DNA of 64,000 bases from Duganella dendranthematis (GCF_012849375.1 NZ_CP051684.1:2852001-2916000); one strand, 5' to 3'. Counted from the first letter of the stretch, positions 36,327 through 46,896 are shown. A program made the numbers and translations. The notes: generated by a model from the sequence alone, not told the origin.

Positions 36327-39116
36327 TTGAAACACACCATGAAAAAAAGCGCCATTGCGATGGCGTTGGGCGTAGCATTTTCGCAATATTCGATCGCGCA
36401 AGAAGCACCAGCCGCTGACGACACCAAACTGCAACGCGTCACCATCACCGGTTCCAGCATCAAGCGTACTGAAGCCGAAGCGGCAGGCTCGGTGCAGATC
36501 CTGACCCGCGAAGACATCGCGCGTACCGGCCAGACCACTGCCCTGGGCATTCTGAATTCGTCGTCCGCAGTCAGCACCGACATCAGCTCGGCATCGAGCA
36601 GCTCGGGCAGCTTCGCGACCGGTTCGTCGGGCGTTGGCCTGCGCGGCCTGGGCAAAGTGGCGACCCTGATCCTGGTCAACGGCCAGCGCATCGCCGAATA
36701 CGGCCTGGCCGACGGCGCCCAGCAAAACTTCACCAACCTGGACGCGATTCCAGCTGGCGCCATCGACCACATCGAGATCCTGAAAGACGGCGCATCGGCC
36801 ATCTACGGTTCCGACGCCATCGCCGGCGTGATCAACATCATCCTGCTGAAAGACTTCGAAGGCGCGAAACTGACCGCCAACTACAAAGAATCGGAAAAAT
36901 TCAAGGACCAGCGTAACCGCAGCATTTCCGGCATCATCGGCTGGGGCGACATCGACACCAACGGTTTCAATACCTACCTGACGTACGAAGGCTACAAGAG
37001 CGACGGCTACAGCACCGGCGACCTGCAGAGCAACTACCCGGACTGGCACCGCCTGACCCCGGGCCGCTCGACCTGGGATGCGCCGAGCGTCTACTCGCCA
37101 ACCGGTAACCTGTACCTGAACGCCAACAACTACGTGGCGGCGCCAGGCTGCCCGGCGAATGCGATCGATCCAAAAGACAAGCTGTGCAAATACGACATCT
37201 TGCCCGTCACCGGCCTGACCACCAACGCCAAGCGTTACGCGCTGGCCAGCAACACCCACTTCCGTATTGGCAAGTCGATTGACGCCAACCTGGAAATCAC
37301 CAACGCCGCCGCCAGCAACGATTACATCGTCGCGCCGTTCGCCGTGCAGCCGACCACCTCGTCGAGCACCTGGTACAACGCGATCGATGGCAAGATGGTG
37401 GGCCCGTTCTTCTATCCGAAACTGCCAGTCGGCCATCCGAACAATCCGTACAGCACGCCGGTTGAATTCCGCGCCCGCTTTGCCGACACCGGCAATGGCT
37501 TCAACTTCAACCGCACCGAATCGGAACAGTCGCGCGTCATGCTGAGCCTGGCCGGCGATGTCGCTGGCTGGGACTGGAAATCGGCAGTGGGCTACATGAA
37601 CTCGGAAGCGACCAAGGCCACCCGCGCCGCCAGCGCCACCGGCTACACCAACGCCATCGTCAACGGCACCTACAAGTTCGGCGGCCAGAACAGCTACACG
37701 CTGCTGGACTCGATGTTCCCGATCCGTACCACCATCGGCAAATCGCGCACCTCGTTCGCCAACGCCACCGTATCGGGCGAAGTAGCGCAACTGCCGGCCG
37801 GTCCGCTGAACGTCGCGTTCGGTACCGACATCCGTCGCGAACACTATGAAATGTCGAGCTCGGACAACGTGCTGCGCGGTGACCTGATCGGTATCGCCGG
37901 TCTGCAAGTCAACGACAACATGGACCACTATGCACTGTTCACCGAAGCCACCATTCCGGTGATTAAGCGTGTTGAACTGAGCGCGGCCGTGCGTGCCGAC
38001 AAGTCGACCAACAGCGACGTGCACTACTCGCCGAAACTGGGCCTGCGCATCAACGCCACCGACAGCCTGCTGCTGCGCGCCACCGTCTCGGGCGGCTTCC
38101 GCGCACCGAACATCGTTGAAACCGGTAACGGCCTGGGCCGTAGCTCGTTCGCCACCAGCATCAGCGATCCACGCCGTTGCTCGACCGCCAGCGCGCTGAA
38201 CAAGCTGATCCAGACTGCCCCGGGCGCCACCGCAGCCGACAAGGCGCAGGGCAATACGCTGCAAAACGCCGACTGCCTGGCCGGTATCCCGACCTTCGTG
38301 TCCGCCAACAAAGACCTGAAACCAGAAACCTCGCGTTCGATCACCGCCGGTGCGGTGTGGGAACCGATCAAGAACTGGAACTTGGCGCTGGATTACTTCC
38401 ACATCGAACGCAAGGACGAAATCGGCACCCGCGCGACCTCGGACATCCTGCGCGGCGAAGCCAGCCTGCCAGCTGGTCAGCTGGTCCGTGTGGACAACAG
38501 CGCGTCGGACAACCTGTTCTACTCGCTGGTTAACAAGTACGTACCAGGTAACACGCTGAACTTCGGCGGCGTTGGCGCCATTGGCCTGCTGTACAACCCA
38601 TACGTCAACAGCGGCAAGACCCGTGCTTCGGGCTTCGACTTCGACGCATCGGGTCGTTTCAACACCGCCCTGGGCCAGGTTCGCCTGAAGCTGGAAGGTA
38701 CCTACCTGTGGAAATATCAGCAGTTCAGCCAGACCGACAACGCGTATGACACCAACATGGCCGGTACCTACGACCTGGGTGGCCGTCTGAACACCAAGCT
38801 GCGCGGCAGCCTGAAGACCGGCGCGTTCGACCATGGCATGACGCTGAACTACACCAGCGGCTATAGCAACAACAGCCTGTCGTCGCCGACCTACTGCGCC
38901 ACCAACAACGTTGCAGCGGCTTACGTCGACACCTGCGGCCACGTTGGCAGCAACACCACGGTCGACTACAACCTGACCTACTCGGCGATCAAGAACACCA
39001 CGCTGGCCCTGTACATCGACAACCTGCTGTCGAAAGATGCACCGGTCCAATGGCGTGATGGCTACCAGCCACAGTTCCGCCGCATTGGCCTGACCGCCAG
39101 CTACAAGTTCTTCTAA
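36327..39116 (+). CDS. TonB-dependent receptor with ribosomal-like codon use, TTG start
   Basis: A 929-residue receptor from a TTG start. AGGGAG (36316-36321) lies five bases before the TTG, an ideal spacing, while the next ATG (36339) would be 17 bases away. The signal peptide ends near SQYSIAQ, then VTITGSSIKRTEAEAAGSVQ, plug motif ILKDGASAIYGSDAIAGVINI and a barrel ending ASYKFF. Proline is frequently CCA and many codons match those of rpsL, fusA and tuf, unlike the flanking receptors, which suggests very high expression. The 241-base gap upstream has an inverted repeat TGACATCTGTCA (36256-36267) but no clear promoter. The ligand is unknown. Confidence 0.92.
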   Translation: MKHTMKKSAIAMALGVAFSQYSIAQEAPAADDTKLQRVTITGSSIKRTEAEAAGSVQILTREDIARTGQTTALGILNSSSAVSTDISSASSSSGSFATGSSGVGLRGLGKVATLILVNGQRIAEYGLADGAQQNFTNLDAIPAGAIDHIEILKDGASAIYGSDAIAGVINIILLKDFEGAKLTANYKESEKFKDQRNRSISGIIGWGDIDTNGFNTYLTYEGYKSDGYSTGDLQSNYPDWHRLTPGRSTWDAPSVYSPTGNLYLNANNYVAAPGCPANAIDPKDKLCKYDILPVTGLTTNAKRYALASNTHFRIGKSIDANLEITNAAASNDYIVAPFAVQPTTSSSTWYNAIDGKMVGPFFYPKLPVGHPNNPYSTPVEFRARFADTGNGFNFNRTESEQSRVMLSLAGDVAGWDWKSAVGYMNSEATKATRAASATGYTNAIVNGTYKFGGQNSYTLLDSMFPIRTTIGKSRTSFANATVSGEVAQLPAGPLNVAFGTDIRREHYEMSSSDNVLRGDLIGIAGLQVNDNMDHYALFTEATIPVIKRVELSAAVRADKSTNSDVHYSPKLGLRINATDSLLLRATVSGGFRAPNIVETGNGLGRSSFATSISDPRRCSTASALNKLIQTAPGATAADKAQGNTLQNADCLAGIPTFVSANKDLKPETSRSITAGAVWEPIKNWNLALDYFHIERKDEIGTRATSDILRGEASLPAGQLVRVDNSASDNLFYSLVNKYVPGNTLNFGGVGAIGLLYNPYVNSGKTRASGFDFDASGRFNTALGQVRLKLEGTYLWKYQQFSQTDNAYDTNMAGTYDLGGRLNTKLRGSLKTGAFDHGMTLNYTSGYSNNSLSSPTYCATNNVAAAYVDTCGHVGSNTTVDYNLTYSAIKNTTLALYIDNLLSKDAPVQWRDGYQPQFRRIGLTASYKFF

Positions 39117-39156
39117 TGTAGTTGTGCTTGCCCGGCATTGCCGGGTGATGCCTTCG

Positions 39157-39192
39157 AATGCCGCTCAGTGCAAACTGCGCGGCATTTTTTTT
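39157..39192 (+). terminator. Intrinsic terminator after the 929-residue TBDR gene
   Basis: AATGCCGC (39157-39164) pairs with GCGGCATT (39179-39186), followed by T to 39192. A smaller hairpin CCCGGCATTGCCGGG precedes it. The rest of the 297-base gap up to 39413 shows no gene. Confidence 0.8.
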
Positions 39193-39413
39193 ATGCGCGA
39201 CAAAAGAAACCATGTAGCCGATTTCCCTCTGTGAAAGCTGGTTTTTGTGTTGTAAAAGGTCCCATTTGTATATGCCAGATACAATCGCAACAATGTTTGT
39301 TTTGTAAAGTTTGAATGCCCCATGCCAGACTGAAATGACCCCGCAGCTGAGAACCAGTCGCAGGGCTTTGTCATGCGGCCGACCACGGCCGTGCAAATCG
39401 GGAGCCATTCAAC

Positions 39414-42104
39414 ATGCATAAAGAAAAGCAGTCCGTTCGTTCCGTTCGCCTGGCATTGAGCCTGCTGGCGGGCGCAACATTATTCACCTCCAACACCCAT
39501 GCGCAAACGGCCGGCGACGCGCCAGCCGATCCGCCGAAGGTGATCATCACCGGTTCCAACATCGCCCGCATCGCCGGCGAAGGGGCGACCCCGGTCGAGG
39601 TCATCAACCGCGCGCAGATCGACAAGAGCGGCGCCTCGACGGTGGTTGAGCTGCTGGCCAAGCTGCCTTCGGTCAGCGTCGCACTCGACGGCAACAGCTA
39701 CAACTCGTTTGCCGGCGGCGCCAGTTCGGTGTCGCTGCGCGGCTTGGACGCCAAGTACACGCTGATCCTGTTGAACGGCCGCCGCCTGGCCAACTACGGC
39801 TTCGCCAACGGCGCCGAAAACAGCTTCGTCGACCTCAACAACATTCCGCTGGCAGCGCTGGAGTCGGTCGAGATTCTGCGCGACGGCGCCTCGGCGATTT
39901 ACGGCTCCGATGCGGTGGCCGGCGTGATCAACTTCAAGACCCGCAGCAACTATCAGGGCATGGAAGCCAGCGCCAACCTGGGCGCCAACGTCAAGGGCGA
40001 CGGTAGCAGCGGCGACGCCAGCCTGACCAAGGGCTGGGGCGACATCGACAAGGACGGCTACAACGTCCTGATGACGATCGACCTGATGCGCCGTAATTCC
40101 TTGCGCAGCAATAAGCACGACGCCTTCGCGGTGCCGGACTACCGCAAGTACGGCGGCACCGACGGCCGCACCACCAGCCAGTTCCAGGGCTATGTGCGCG
40201 ACTACGATAACGGCGAGCCGGGCTACGCCATCCCCGGCTGTCAGGGCACGGTCGGGATTGCCGAAGGCACCGGCGACCAGGTCTGCTTCACCACCCCGAC
40301 CACCCAGCTGACGCCGTCGCTGTCGCGCGCCGGCATCTCGACCATCGTCACCAAACGCCTCAACGGCGGCGACGAACTGTTCCTGGAACTGGGCCTGAAC
40401 CACAACAAGTCGACCTACCAGCAGGGCTATCCGATCTTTGACAGCGCCACGCTGGTGCCGACCGACGGCACCACCAATCCGGGCGTGCTGGGCTTGCCTG
40501 GACCGACGGACGACACCTACGGCTTCACCCCTGGCGACCGCCTGCAGGTGTTCCATTCGATCACCGAAGCGGGCCATCAGGTCGAGACCATCACCAACAA
40601 CACCGTGCGCGTGGTGACCGGCTGGCGGGGCAAGGTCCAGGGCTGGGACAGCGAGTTTGCGCTCAACCTCAATCACAGCAAGCTGAAGGACAACACCACC
40701 AACGCGCTGCTGAAGGACGTGTCCGACCAGCTGCTCACGCAGGGCGTCGCCGGCACCGGTGGCTATGACCCGTTCAACCCGGCCAACCCGCTGAGCGTGG
40801 TGTCGCCGATGATGTACACCATGCACCACAACGCCACCTCCGAACTGGGCGTGGCCGAGTGGAAGATGAGCACGGCCGAGCTGTTCAGCTGGCAGGGTCG
40901 CCCGGTCGGCTTCGCCTGGGGTGCGCAGGGCAGCCACGAGTCGATCGACGACGTCGCCGATCCGCAAACCGAACTGGGCAACGTGGTCAACTACGGCGCC
41001 ACCAGCAGCAAGGCCTCGCGCAATCTGTACTCGGTCTACGGCGAACTGGCGGTGCCGGTGCTGGCCAACCTGGATGCCCAGGTGGCGCTGCGCGGCGACC
41101 ACTACAGCGACTTCGGCACCACCTGGAATCCGAAGCTGGCGCTGGCCTGGCGTCCGAGCGACAAGGTGCTGCTGCGCGGTTCGGCCACCACCTCGTTCAA
41201 GGCGCCGACCTTGCCGGAGATCGGCTCGATCACCACCGCCTACACCACGGTGGCCGACTGGGCCCGTTGCGGCCCGCTCGGCTATGTCGGCGCGCAATGT
41301 TCGTACAGCCCGAAAGACTACCTGAAAGGCAATCCGAACCTGAAGGCGGAAAAAGCCAGCAATTACTCGGCCGGCATCGTGCTGCAACCGGTCAAGGACC
41401 TGGTGGCGTCGCTGGACTGGTATGGCATCCACCAGCGCGACACCATCCAGGCGCTGGACGCGCAGTACATTGTCGATAACGAGGACATCATCCCCGGCTT
41501 CGCCGCGCTGATCGGCCGCGACCCGCGCAATGCCGCGCTGGAAGCGGCCCATCCGGGCCTGAACAAGGGCCGCATCAACAGCGTGACCACGCCGTTCAGC
41601 AACGTTGGCAAGACCATCATCTCCGGCTTCGACCTGGATGTGCGGTACGACCTGGCGCTGGGCAACTACGGCAAGCTGCATTTCCGCGAAGTCAACAACC
41701 ACACGCTGAAATACGACCAGAGCATTGCGCCGGGCGAGGAAGCGACCAGCCGTCTGGGCGGCGTCTACCATCCGCGCTGGAACAACTCGTTCCGCACGTC
41801 GTATGAGTATGGCGTCAGCGAGTTCGCCATGACCGCGCGCACCGCGGCCGGCACGCTGAACATCGGCGACCCGACCTATGAGCAGGACCCGGCCGTGACC
41901 AATGCGCGCATCGGTTCGTACACGGTATGGGACCTGAACTACACGCTGAAGGCGAATGCCAAGCTGACGCTGAACATGGGCGTCAACAACGTGTTCGACA
42001 AAGGCCTGGTGTACGCCAACAGCGCCTACGTCAACACCTATGTGCAGGGCTTGTCGGACGCCGTCGGCCGTTATGCCTACGTGAACGCCCGTTACGCGTT
42101 CTGA
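39414..42104 (+). CDS. TonB-dependent receptor
   Basis: An 896-residue receptor with a signal peptide ending near TSNTHAQ, VIITGSNIARIAGEGATPVEVINR, plug motif ILRDGASAIYGSDAVAGVINF and a barrel ending NARYAF. It is related to the preceding receptor (same plug motif and GWGDIDKDGYN segment) but uses mostly CCG and other GC-ending codons, so it is a diverged paralogue rather than a recent copy. It has its own terminator. The substrate is unknown. GGGAGCC lies before the ATG. Confidence 0.92.
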   Translation: MHKEKQSVRSVRLALSLLAGATLFTSNTHAQTAGDAPADPPKVIITGSNIARIAGEGATPVEVINRAQIDKSGASTVVELLAKLPSVSVALDGNSYNSFAGGASSVSLRGLDAKYTLILLNGRRLANYGFANGAENSFVDLNNIPLAALESVEILRDGASAIYGSDAVAGVINFKTRSNYQGMEASANLGANVKGDGSSGDASLTKGWGDIDKDGYNVLMTIDLMRRNSLRSNKHDAFAVPDYRKYGGTDGRTTSQFQGYVRDYDNGEPGYAIPGCQGTVGIAEGTGDQVCFTTPTTQLTPSLSRAGISTIVTKRLNGGDELFLELGLNHNKSTYQQGYPIFDSATLVPTDGTTNPGVLGLPGPTDDTYGFTPGDRLQVFHSITEAGHQVETITNNTVRVVTGWRGKVQGWDSEFALNLNHSKLKDNTTNALLKDVSDQLLTQGVAGTGGYDPFNPANPLSVVSPMMYTMHHNATSELGVAEWKMSTAELFSWQGRPVGFAWGAQGSHESIDDVADPQTELGNVVNYGATSSKASRNLYSVYGELAVPVLANLDAQVALRGDHYSDFGTTWNPKLALAWRPSDKVLLRGSATTSFKAPTLPEIGSITTAYTTVADWARCGPLGYVGAQCSYSPKDYLKGNPNLKAEKASNYSAGIVLQPVKDLVASLDWYGIHQRDTIQALDAQYIVDNEDIIPGFAALIGRDPRNAALEAAHPGLNKGRINSVTTPFSNVGKTIISGFDLDVRYDLALGNYGKLHFREVNNHTLKYDQSIAPGEEATSRLGGVYHPRWNNSFRTSYEYGVSEFAMTARTAAGTLNIGDPTYEQDPAVTNARIGSYTVWDLNYTLKANAKLTLNMGVNNVFDKGLVYANSAYVNTYVQGLSDAVGRYAYVNARYAF

Positions 42105-42119
42105 TCTGTCTGCACCGTG

Positions 42120-42158
42120 AAGCCGCCGCCGCGCCTGCCGTTGCGGCGGCTTTTTTTT
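42120..42158 (+). terminator. Intrinsic terminator after the 896-residue TBDR gene
   Basis: AAGCCGCCGC (42120-42129) pairs with GCGGCGGCTT (42143-42152), followed by an unbroken T run to 42158. It isolates the receptor gene from the ribosomal genes that follow. Confidence 0.9.
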
Positions 42159-42319
42159 GCGCGTATGCGCCGGCCGGCGGTACGCAAGCGCAAGCCAATG
42201 GACGGCCATTTCTACCCTTCAAATCGGCCGCCAGCCCGCACCAAGGCTGGCTTTCGACGTGTCCGGCCGACTTGCCGCCGAAATGCTGCGGAAAAACTGA
42301 CATACCTCGTACTAAGTTG

Positions 42320-42348
42320 TTGCGTCAAGCCCCAAATCACGCTACACT
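42320..42348 (+). promoter_or_regulatory. Promoter of the rplC-led S10 operon
   Basis: TTGCGT (42320-42325) and TACACT (42343-42348) with a 17-base spacer, giving a leader of about 90 bases before rplC. The 341-base gap 42105-42445 holds the receptor terminator, about 160 bases in which nothing was recognised, and this promoter. A dedicated promoter is needed because rpsJ and its promoter are 13.6 kb away. Confidence 0.65.
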
Positions 42349-42445
42349 AGCCGGCTTCGGTATGGATTCGACTTTTTATTGGTCCGTACTAATTTTAGTA
42401 GTTCAACATATCCCCGCCCAATCGTAGGTGGGAATTGGAGAAAAA

Positions 42446-43102
42446 ATGAGCCTTGGCCTCCTCGGTCGCAAGGTTGGTATGATGCGTATCTTCACCGATG
42501 ACGGGGACTCGATCCCAGTCACCGTGGTTGACGTATCGAACAACCGTGTTGCGCAAATCAAAACCCCTGAAACTGATGGTTATACCGCGGTTCAGGTCGC
42601 ATATGGTCAACGTCGCGCTTCCCGCGTGACCAAAGCTGTTGCGGGTCACCACGCTAAAGCGGGTGTTGAAGCTGGTACTCTGTTGAAAGAGTTCCGCGTT
42701 GACGCTGCTAAAGCCGCCGAACTGAAAGCTGGCGAAGTTGTCGCCGTTTCCCTGTTCGAAGTTGGTCAAAAAGTCGACGTTCAAGGTGTGTCGATTGGTA
42801 AAGGCTACGCCGGTACCATCAAGCGTCACAACTTTGCTTCGGGCCGTGCTACCCACGGTAACTCGCGTTCGCACAACGTTCCAGGTTCGATTGGTATGGC
42901 GCAAGATCCAGGCCGCGTGTTCCCTGGTAAACGCATGACCGGTCACATGGGTGATGTCACCACGACCGTGCAGAACCTCGAAATCGCCCGTATCGATGCC
43001 GACCGCCAGCTGCTGCTGGTCAAAGGTGCGATCCCTGGCGCCAAAAACGGCCAGGTTGTGGTTTCGCCTGCTGTCAAAGTTAAAGCAAAGAAGGGAGCTT
43101 AA
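42446..43102 (+). CDS. rplC: 50S ribosomal protein L3
   Basis: A 218-residue L3 protein: [17 protein letters not shown] at the start and the tip region [21 protein letters not shown] that reaches the peptidyl-transferase centre. In most relatives it directly follows rpsJ; here it heads its own transcript. TTGGAGAAAAAATG gives a good ribosome-binding site, and the open frame before 42446 is not coding. Confidence 0.98.
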   Translation: MSLGLLGRKVGMMRIFTDDGDSIPVTVVDVSNNRVAQIKTPETDGYTAVQVAYGQRRASRVTKAVAGHHAKAGVEAGTLLKEFRVDAAKAAELKAGEVVAVSLFEVGQKVDVQGVSIGKGYAGTIKRHNFASGRATHGNSRSHNVPGSIGMAQDPGRVFPGKRMTGHMGDVTTTVQNLEIARIDADRQLLLVKGAIPGAKNGQVVVSPAVKVKAKKGA

Positions 43103-43105
43103 ACG

Positions 43106-43726
43106 ATGGAACTCAAGCTCTTGAACGCCCAAGGTCAAGCCGCCTCTAACGTTGCTGCCGCCGATACCGTCTTCGGCCGTGACTACAACGAAGCCCTGAT
43201 CCACCAGATCGTCGTTGCTTACCAAGCCAATGCGCGCAGCGGCAACCGTAAACAAAAAGACCGTGAAGAAGTCCACCACACGACCAAGAAGCCATGGCGC
43301 CAAAAAGGCACCGGCCGCGCGCGTGCTGGTATGTCGTCGTCGCCACTGTGGCGCGGCGGTGGTCGCATCTTCCCGAACTCGCCTGACGAGAACTTCACCC
43401 ACAAAGTGAACAAGAAGATGTACCGCGCTGGTATCTGCTCGATCCTGTCGCAACTGGCCCGCGAAGAGCGCCTGGTTGTGGTCGAAGATTTCGCGATCGA
43501 AGCACCAAAAACCAAGCTGCTGTCGCAAAAGCTGACCGGCATGGGCTTTGATTCGGTACTGATCATCACCGATGTTGCCAACGAAAACCTGGAACTGGCT
43601 TCGCGCAATCTGCCGAACGTTCTGGTCGTTGAGCCACGTCACGCAGATCCAATGTCCCTGGTGTTCTACAAGAAGATCGTGGTCACCAAAGCTGCATTGG
43701 CCAAGATTGAGGAGATGCTGGCATGA
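43106..43726 (+). CDS. rplD: 50S ribosomal protein L4
   Basis: A 206-residue L4 protein with the exit-tunnel loop [26 protein letters not shown]. In E. coli L4 represses the S10 operon through the rpsJ leader; since rpsJ is on another transcript here, that circuit must differ or act on the rplC leader. The gene starts 3 bases after rplC and overlaps rplW by 4 bases. Confidence 0.98.
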   Translation: MELKLLNAQGQAASNVAAADTVFGRDYNEALIHQIVVAYQANARSGNRKQKDREEVHHTTKKPWRQKGTGRARAGMSSSPLWRGGGRIFPNSPDENFTHKVNKKMYRAGICSILSQLAREERLVVVEDFAIEAPKTKLLSQKLTGMGFDSVLIITDVANENLELASRNLPNVLVVEPRHADPMSLVFYKKIVVTKAALAKIEEMLA

Positions 43727-44037
43727 GCGCATTGAAATTTAGCGAAGAACGCCTGCTGAAGGTACTGGTTGCTCCAGTGATTTCCGAAAAGGCCACCATG
43801 GTCGCGGAAAAGAACGAGCAGATCGTGTTCCGTGTCACCACCGACGCGACCAAGCCAGAAATCAAGGCTGCCGTTGAACTGCTGTTCAAAGTCGAAGTGG
43901 CTTCGGTGCAAACCGTCAACCGCGAAGGCAAGCAAAAGCGTTCGGGCGCCCATATCGGCCGCCGCAACCACACCAAGCGTGCTTTCGTGTGCCTGAAACC
44001 AGGCCAGGAAATCAATTTCACCGAGGAGGCTAAATAA
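43723..44037 (+). CDS. rplW: 50S ribosomal protein L23
   Basis: A 104-residue L23 protein ([44 protein letters not shown]). It lies at the tunnel exit and docks trigger factor and SRP. It overlaps rplD as ATGA and rplB as TAATG, so all three are translationally coupled. Confidence 0.98.
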   Translation: MSALKFSEERLLKVLVAPVISEKATMVAEKNEQIVFRVTTDATKPEIKAAVELLFKVEVASVQTVNREGKQKRSGAHIGRRNHTKRAFVCLKPGQEINFTEEAK

Positions 44038-44867
44038 TGGCACTCGTTAAGATGAAGCCAACCTCCCCAGGCCGTCGCGGCATGGTGAAAGTTGTGAACT
44101 CCGACCTGTTCAAAGGTCGTCCGTTCGCAGCCCTGGTTGAGAAAAAATCGAAAACTGCTGGCCGTAACAACAACGGTCACATCACCACCCGTCACATCGG
44201 TGGTGGTCACAAGCAGCACTACCGCGTGATCGACTTCAAGCGTAACAGCAAGGATGGCATCCCGGCGAAAGTGGAACGTATCGAATACGATCCAAACCGC
44301 ACCGCGCACATCGCGCTGCTGTGCTACGCCGATGGCGCCCGCACCTACATCATCGCCACCAAAGGCATGGCCGTCGGCGACAGCGTCATGACCGGTTCGG
44401 AAGCGCCGATCAAGTCGGGCAACTGCCTGCCGATCCGCAACATCCCAGTCGGTACCGTGATGAACTGCGTCGAAATGCTGCCAGGTAAGGGTGCCCAGAT
44501 GGCCCGTACCGCCGGCGCCGGCGTCGTGCTGATGGCCCGTGAAGGTACCTACGCGCAAGTGCGTCTGCGTTCGGGCGAAGTCCGTCGCGTGCACATCGAG
44601 TGCCGTGCTACCGTGGGCGAAGTCGGCAATGCCGAACACAGCCTGCGTAAAATCGGTAAAGCTGGTGCGATGCGCTGGCGCGGTGTTCGTCCTACCGTTC
44701 GCGGTGTGGTCATGAACCCGGTCGATCACCCGCACGGTGGTGGTGAAGGTAAAACCGCAGCTGGTCGTCACCCTGTTTCGCCATGGGGCCAACAGACCAA
44801 GGGTAAGAAGACTCGCAGCAACAAGCGTACTTCTTCGATGATCGTCTCGCGCCGCGGCAAGAAATAA
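44037..44867 (+). CDS. rplB: 50S ribosomal protein L2
   Basis: A 276-residue L2 protein with [25 protein letters not shown] and the conserved peptidyl-transferase-centre segment [18 protein letters not shown], including its essential histidine. The start overlaps the rplW stop as TAATG. Confidence 0.98.
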   Translation: MALVKMKPTSPGRRGMVKVVNSDLFKGRPFAALVEKKSKTAGRNNNGHITTRHIGGGHKQHYRVIDFKRNSKDGIPAKVERIEYDPNRTAHIALLCYADGARTYIIATKGMAVGDSVMTGSEAPIKSGNCLPIRNIPVGTVMNCVEMLPGKGAQMARTAGAGVVLMAREGTYAQVRLRSGEVRRVHIECRATVGEVGNAEHSLRKIGKAGAMRWRGVRPTVRGVVMNPVDHPHGGGEGKTAAGRHPVSPWGQQTKGKKTRSNKRTSSMIVSRRGKK

Positions 44868-44876
44868 GGATAAATC

Positions 44877-45152
44877 ATGACTCGTTCATTGAAAAAAGGG
44901 CCGTTCTGTGACGCCCACCTGGTGAAAAAAGTCGAAGCCGCGCAAGCGACCAAAGACAAAAAGCCAATCAAAACCTGGTCCCGTCGCTCGACCATCATGC
45001 CGGACTTCATCGGCCTGACGATCGCTGTGCACAACGGCAAGCTGCACGTGCCAGTGTATGTCTCCGAGAACATGGTTGGTCACAAGCTCGGCGAATTCGC
45101 GCTGACCCGCACGTTCAAAGGCCATGCCGCTGACAAGAAGGCGAAGAAATAA
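44877..45152 (+). CDS. rpsS: 30S ribosomal protein S19
   Basis: A 91-residue S19 protein ([40 protein letters not shown]). It binds the head of 16S rRNA next to S13. It lies 9 bases after rplB and overlaps rplV by one base (TAATG). Confidence 0.98.
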   Translation: MTRSLKKGPFCDAHLVKKVEAAQATKDKKPIKTWSRRSTIMPDFIGLTIAVHNGKLHVPVYVSENMVGHKLGEFALTRTFKGHAADKKAKK

Positions 45153-45481
45153 TGGAAACCAAAGCTATCCTCAAAGGCGTGCGCCTGTCGGACCAAAAGG
45201 GCCGTCTGGTTGCTGACCTGATCCGTGGCAAGAAAGTTGACGCCGCGCTGAACATTCTGCAGTTCAGCCCGAAAAAAGGCGCCACCATCATCAAGAAAGT
45301 GCTGGAGTCGGCTATCGCCAACGCCGAGCACAACGATGGTGCCGACATCGACGAACTGTTCGTGAAAACGATCTACGTTGAAAAGGGTCCGATCCTGAAG
45401 CGCTTCACCGCGCGTGCAAAAGGTCGTGGCGATCGTATCTCGAAACAATCGTGTCACATTTATGTGACCGTAGGCAACTAA
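45152..45481 (+). CDS. rplV: 50S ribosomal protein L22
   Basis: A 109-residue L22 protein ([20 protein letters not shown]) whose beta-hairpin [23 protein letters not shown] lines the exit tunnel near the macrolide site. TAATG coupling to rpsS upstream; rpsC follows after 9 bases. Confidence 0.98.
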   Translation: METKAILKGVRLSDQKGRLVADLIRGKKVDAALNILQFSPKKGATIIKKVLESAIANAEHNDGADIDELFVKTIYVEKGPILKRFTARAKGRGDRISKQSCHIYVTVGN

Positions 45482-45490
45482 GGAGCCAAG

Positions 45491-46270
45491 ATGGGTCAGA
45501 AAATTCATCCAACTGGTTTCCGCCTGGCGGTTACCCGTAACTGGGCTTCGCGTTGGTATGCTGGCAATGGCAACTTTGCCGCCATGCTGAACGAAGACTT
45601 GAAAGCACGTGCTTACCTGAAAACCAAGCTGAAGAACGCTTCGGTCGGCCGCATCGTCATCGAGCGTCCAGCCAAGAACGCGCGTTTCACCATCTACAGC
45701 TCGCGTCCAGGTGTGGTTATCGGTAAAAAAGGCGAAGACATCGAAGTACTGAAGTCGGCGCTGGCGAAGATCATGGGCGTGCCGGTGCACGTCAATATCG
45801 AAGAAATCCGCAAGCCGGAAATCGATTCGCAACTGATCGCTGATTCGATCGCGCAACAGCTGGAAAAACGCATCATGTTCCGCCGCGCCATGAAACGCGC
45901 GATGCAGAACGCCATGCGTCTGGGCGCCCTGGGCATCAAGATCATGTCCTCGGGTCGTCTGAACGGCATCGAGATCGCCCGTACCGAATGGTATCGCGAA
46001 GGCCGTGTGCCACTGCACACCCTGCGCGCTGACATCGACTACGGCACTTCGGAAGCTTCGACCACCTACGGCATTATCGGTGTCAAGGTGTGGGTATACA
46101 AAGGTGACCGCGCGCCAAACGGCGATGCACCTGTCATCGATACCCCGCCGGACGAGAAAAAGCCACGTGGCCCACGTCGTGAAGACGGCAAACCAGCTGG
46201 CCGTCCGCGTCCAGCCGGTGCTGGTGGCGCCCGCCGCGCTGCCAAGCCAGCCGAGAAAGCAGGAGAATAA
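45491..46270 (+). CDS. rpsC: 30S ribosomal protein S3
   Basis: A 259-residue S3 protein with the KH domain motif [12 protein letters not shown] and the mRNA-entry helicase region [20 protein letters not shown]. The C-terminus has an extra basic, Pro/Ala-rich tail (after about residue 212, [19 protein letters not shown]), longer than in E. coli (233 residues) and typical of Burkholderiales. Confidence 0.98.
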   Translation: MGQKIHPTGFRLAVTRNWASRWYAGNGNFAAMLNEDLKARAYLKTKLKNASVGRIVIERPAKNARFTIYSSRPGVVIGKKGEDIEVLKSALAKIMGVPVHVNIEEIRKPEIDSQLIADSIAQQLEKRIMFRRAMKRAMQNAMRLGALGIKIMSSGRLNGIEIARTEWYREGRVPLHTLRADIDYGTSEASTTYGIIGVKVWVYKGDRAPNGDAPVIDTPPDEKKPRGPRREDGKPAGRPRPAGAGGARRAAKPAEKAGE

Positions 46271-46272
46271 TC

Positions 46273-46692
46273 ATGCTGCAACCAGCACGCAGAAAGTATC
46301 GTAAAGAGCAGAAAGGCCGTAACACCGGCATTTCGCACAGCGCCGGCACCAATGTGTCGTTCGGCGAATTCGGTCTGAAGGCAGTGGCCCGTGGTCGTAT
46401 CACGGCCCGCCAAATCGAGGCAGCACGTCGCGCCATGACCCGTCACATCAAACGTGGCGGTCGTATCTGGATCCGCGTGTTCCCGGACAAACCGATCTCG
46501 AACAAGCCGGCCGAAGTCCGTATGGGTAACGGTAAAGGTAATCCAGAGTACTACGTCGCTGAAATCCGTCCGGGCAAAGTCCTGTACGAAATGGATGGCG
46601 TAGGCGAAGAACTGGCGCGCGAAGCATTCCGCCTGGCCGCTGCCAAACTGCCACTGGCGACCACGTTTGTGGTCCGTCAAGTTGGTCAATAA
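46273..46692 (+). CDS. rplP: 50S ribosomal protein L16
   Basis: A 139-residue L16 protein ([23 protein letters not shown], and [20 protein letters not shown]). It binds near the A-site tRNA elbow. The Arg in the [20 protein letters not shown] region is the one known to be hydroxylated by YcfD in E. coli; no such oxygenase was identified nearby apart from the unrelated cupin-like gene at 35096. Confidence 0.97.
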   Translation: MLQPARRKYRKEQKGRNTGISHSAGTNVSFGEFGLKAVARGRITARQIEAARRAMTRHIKRGGRIWIRVFPDKPISNKPAEVRMGNGKGNPEYYVAEIRPGKVLYEMDGVGEELAREAFRLAAAKLPLATTFVVRQVGQ

Positions 46693-46704
46693 CAGGAGTG
46701 AACT

Positions 46705-46896
46705 ATGAAAGCATCTGAACTCCGCGGCAAAGACCAGGTAGCTCTGCAAAAAGAGCTGAATGACCTGTTGAAGGCACAATTCGGCCTGCGTATGCAAACC
46801 GCGACGCAACAGCTGAGCAACACTTCGCAGCTCAAAAAGGTACGTCGCGATATCGCACGCGTAAAAACGGTATTGAACACGAAGGAAGCAAAATGA
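46705..46896 (+). CDS. rpmC: 50S ribosomal protein L29
   Basis: A 63-residue L29 protein ([18 protein letters not shown], then [15 protein letters not shown]). A helical-hairpin protein at the exit-tunnel rim. Its stop overlaps the rpsQ start as ATGA. Confidence 0.97.
   Translation: MKASELRGKDQVALQKELNDLLKAQFGLRMQTATQQLSNTSQLKKVRRDIARVKTVLNTKEAK

Noticed and set aside
28866-42445. The rpsJ-rplC interval as a genomic island or prophage
   Set aside because: No integrase, transposase, tRNA, direct repeats or phage genes, and the GC content and codon use match the host.
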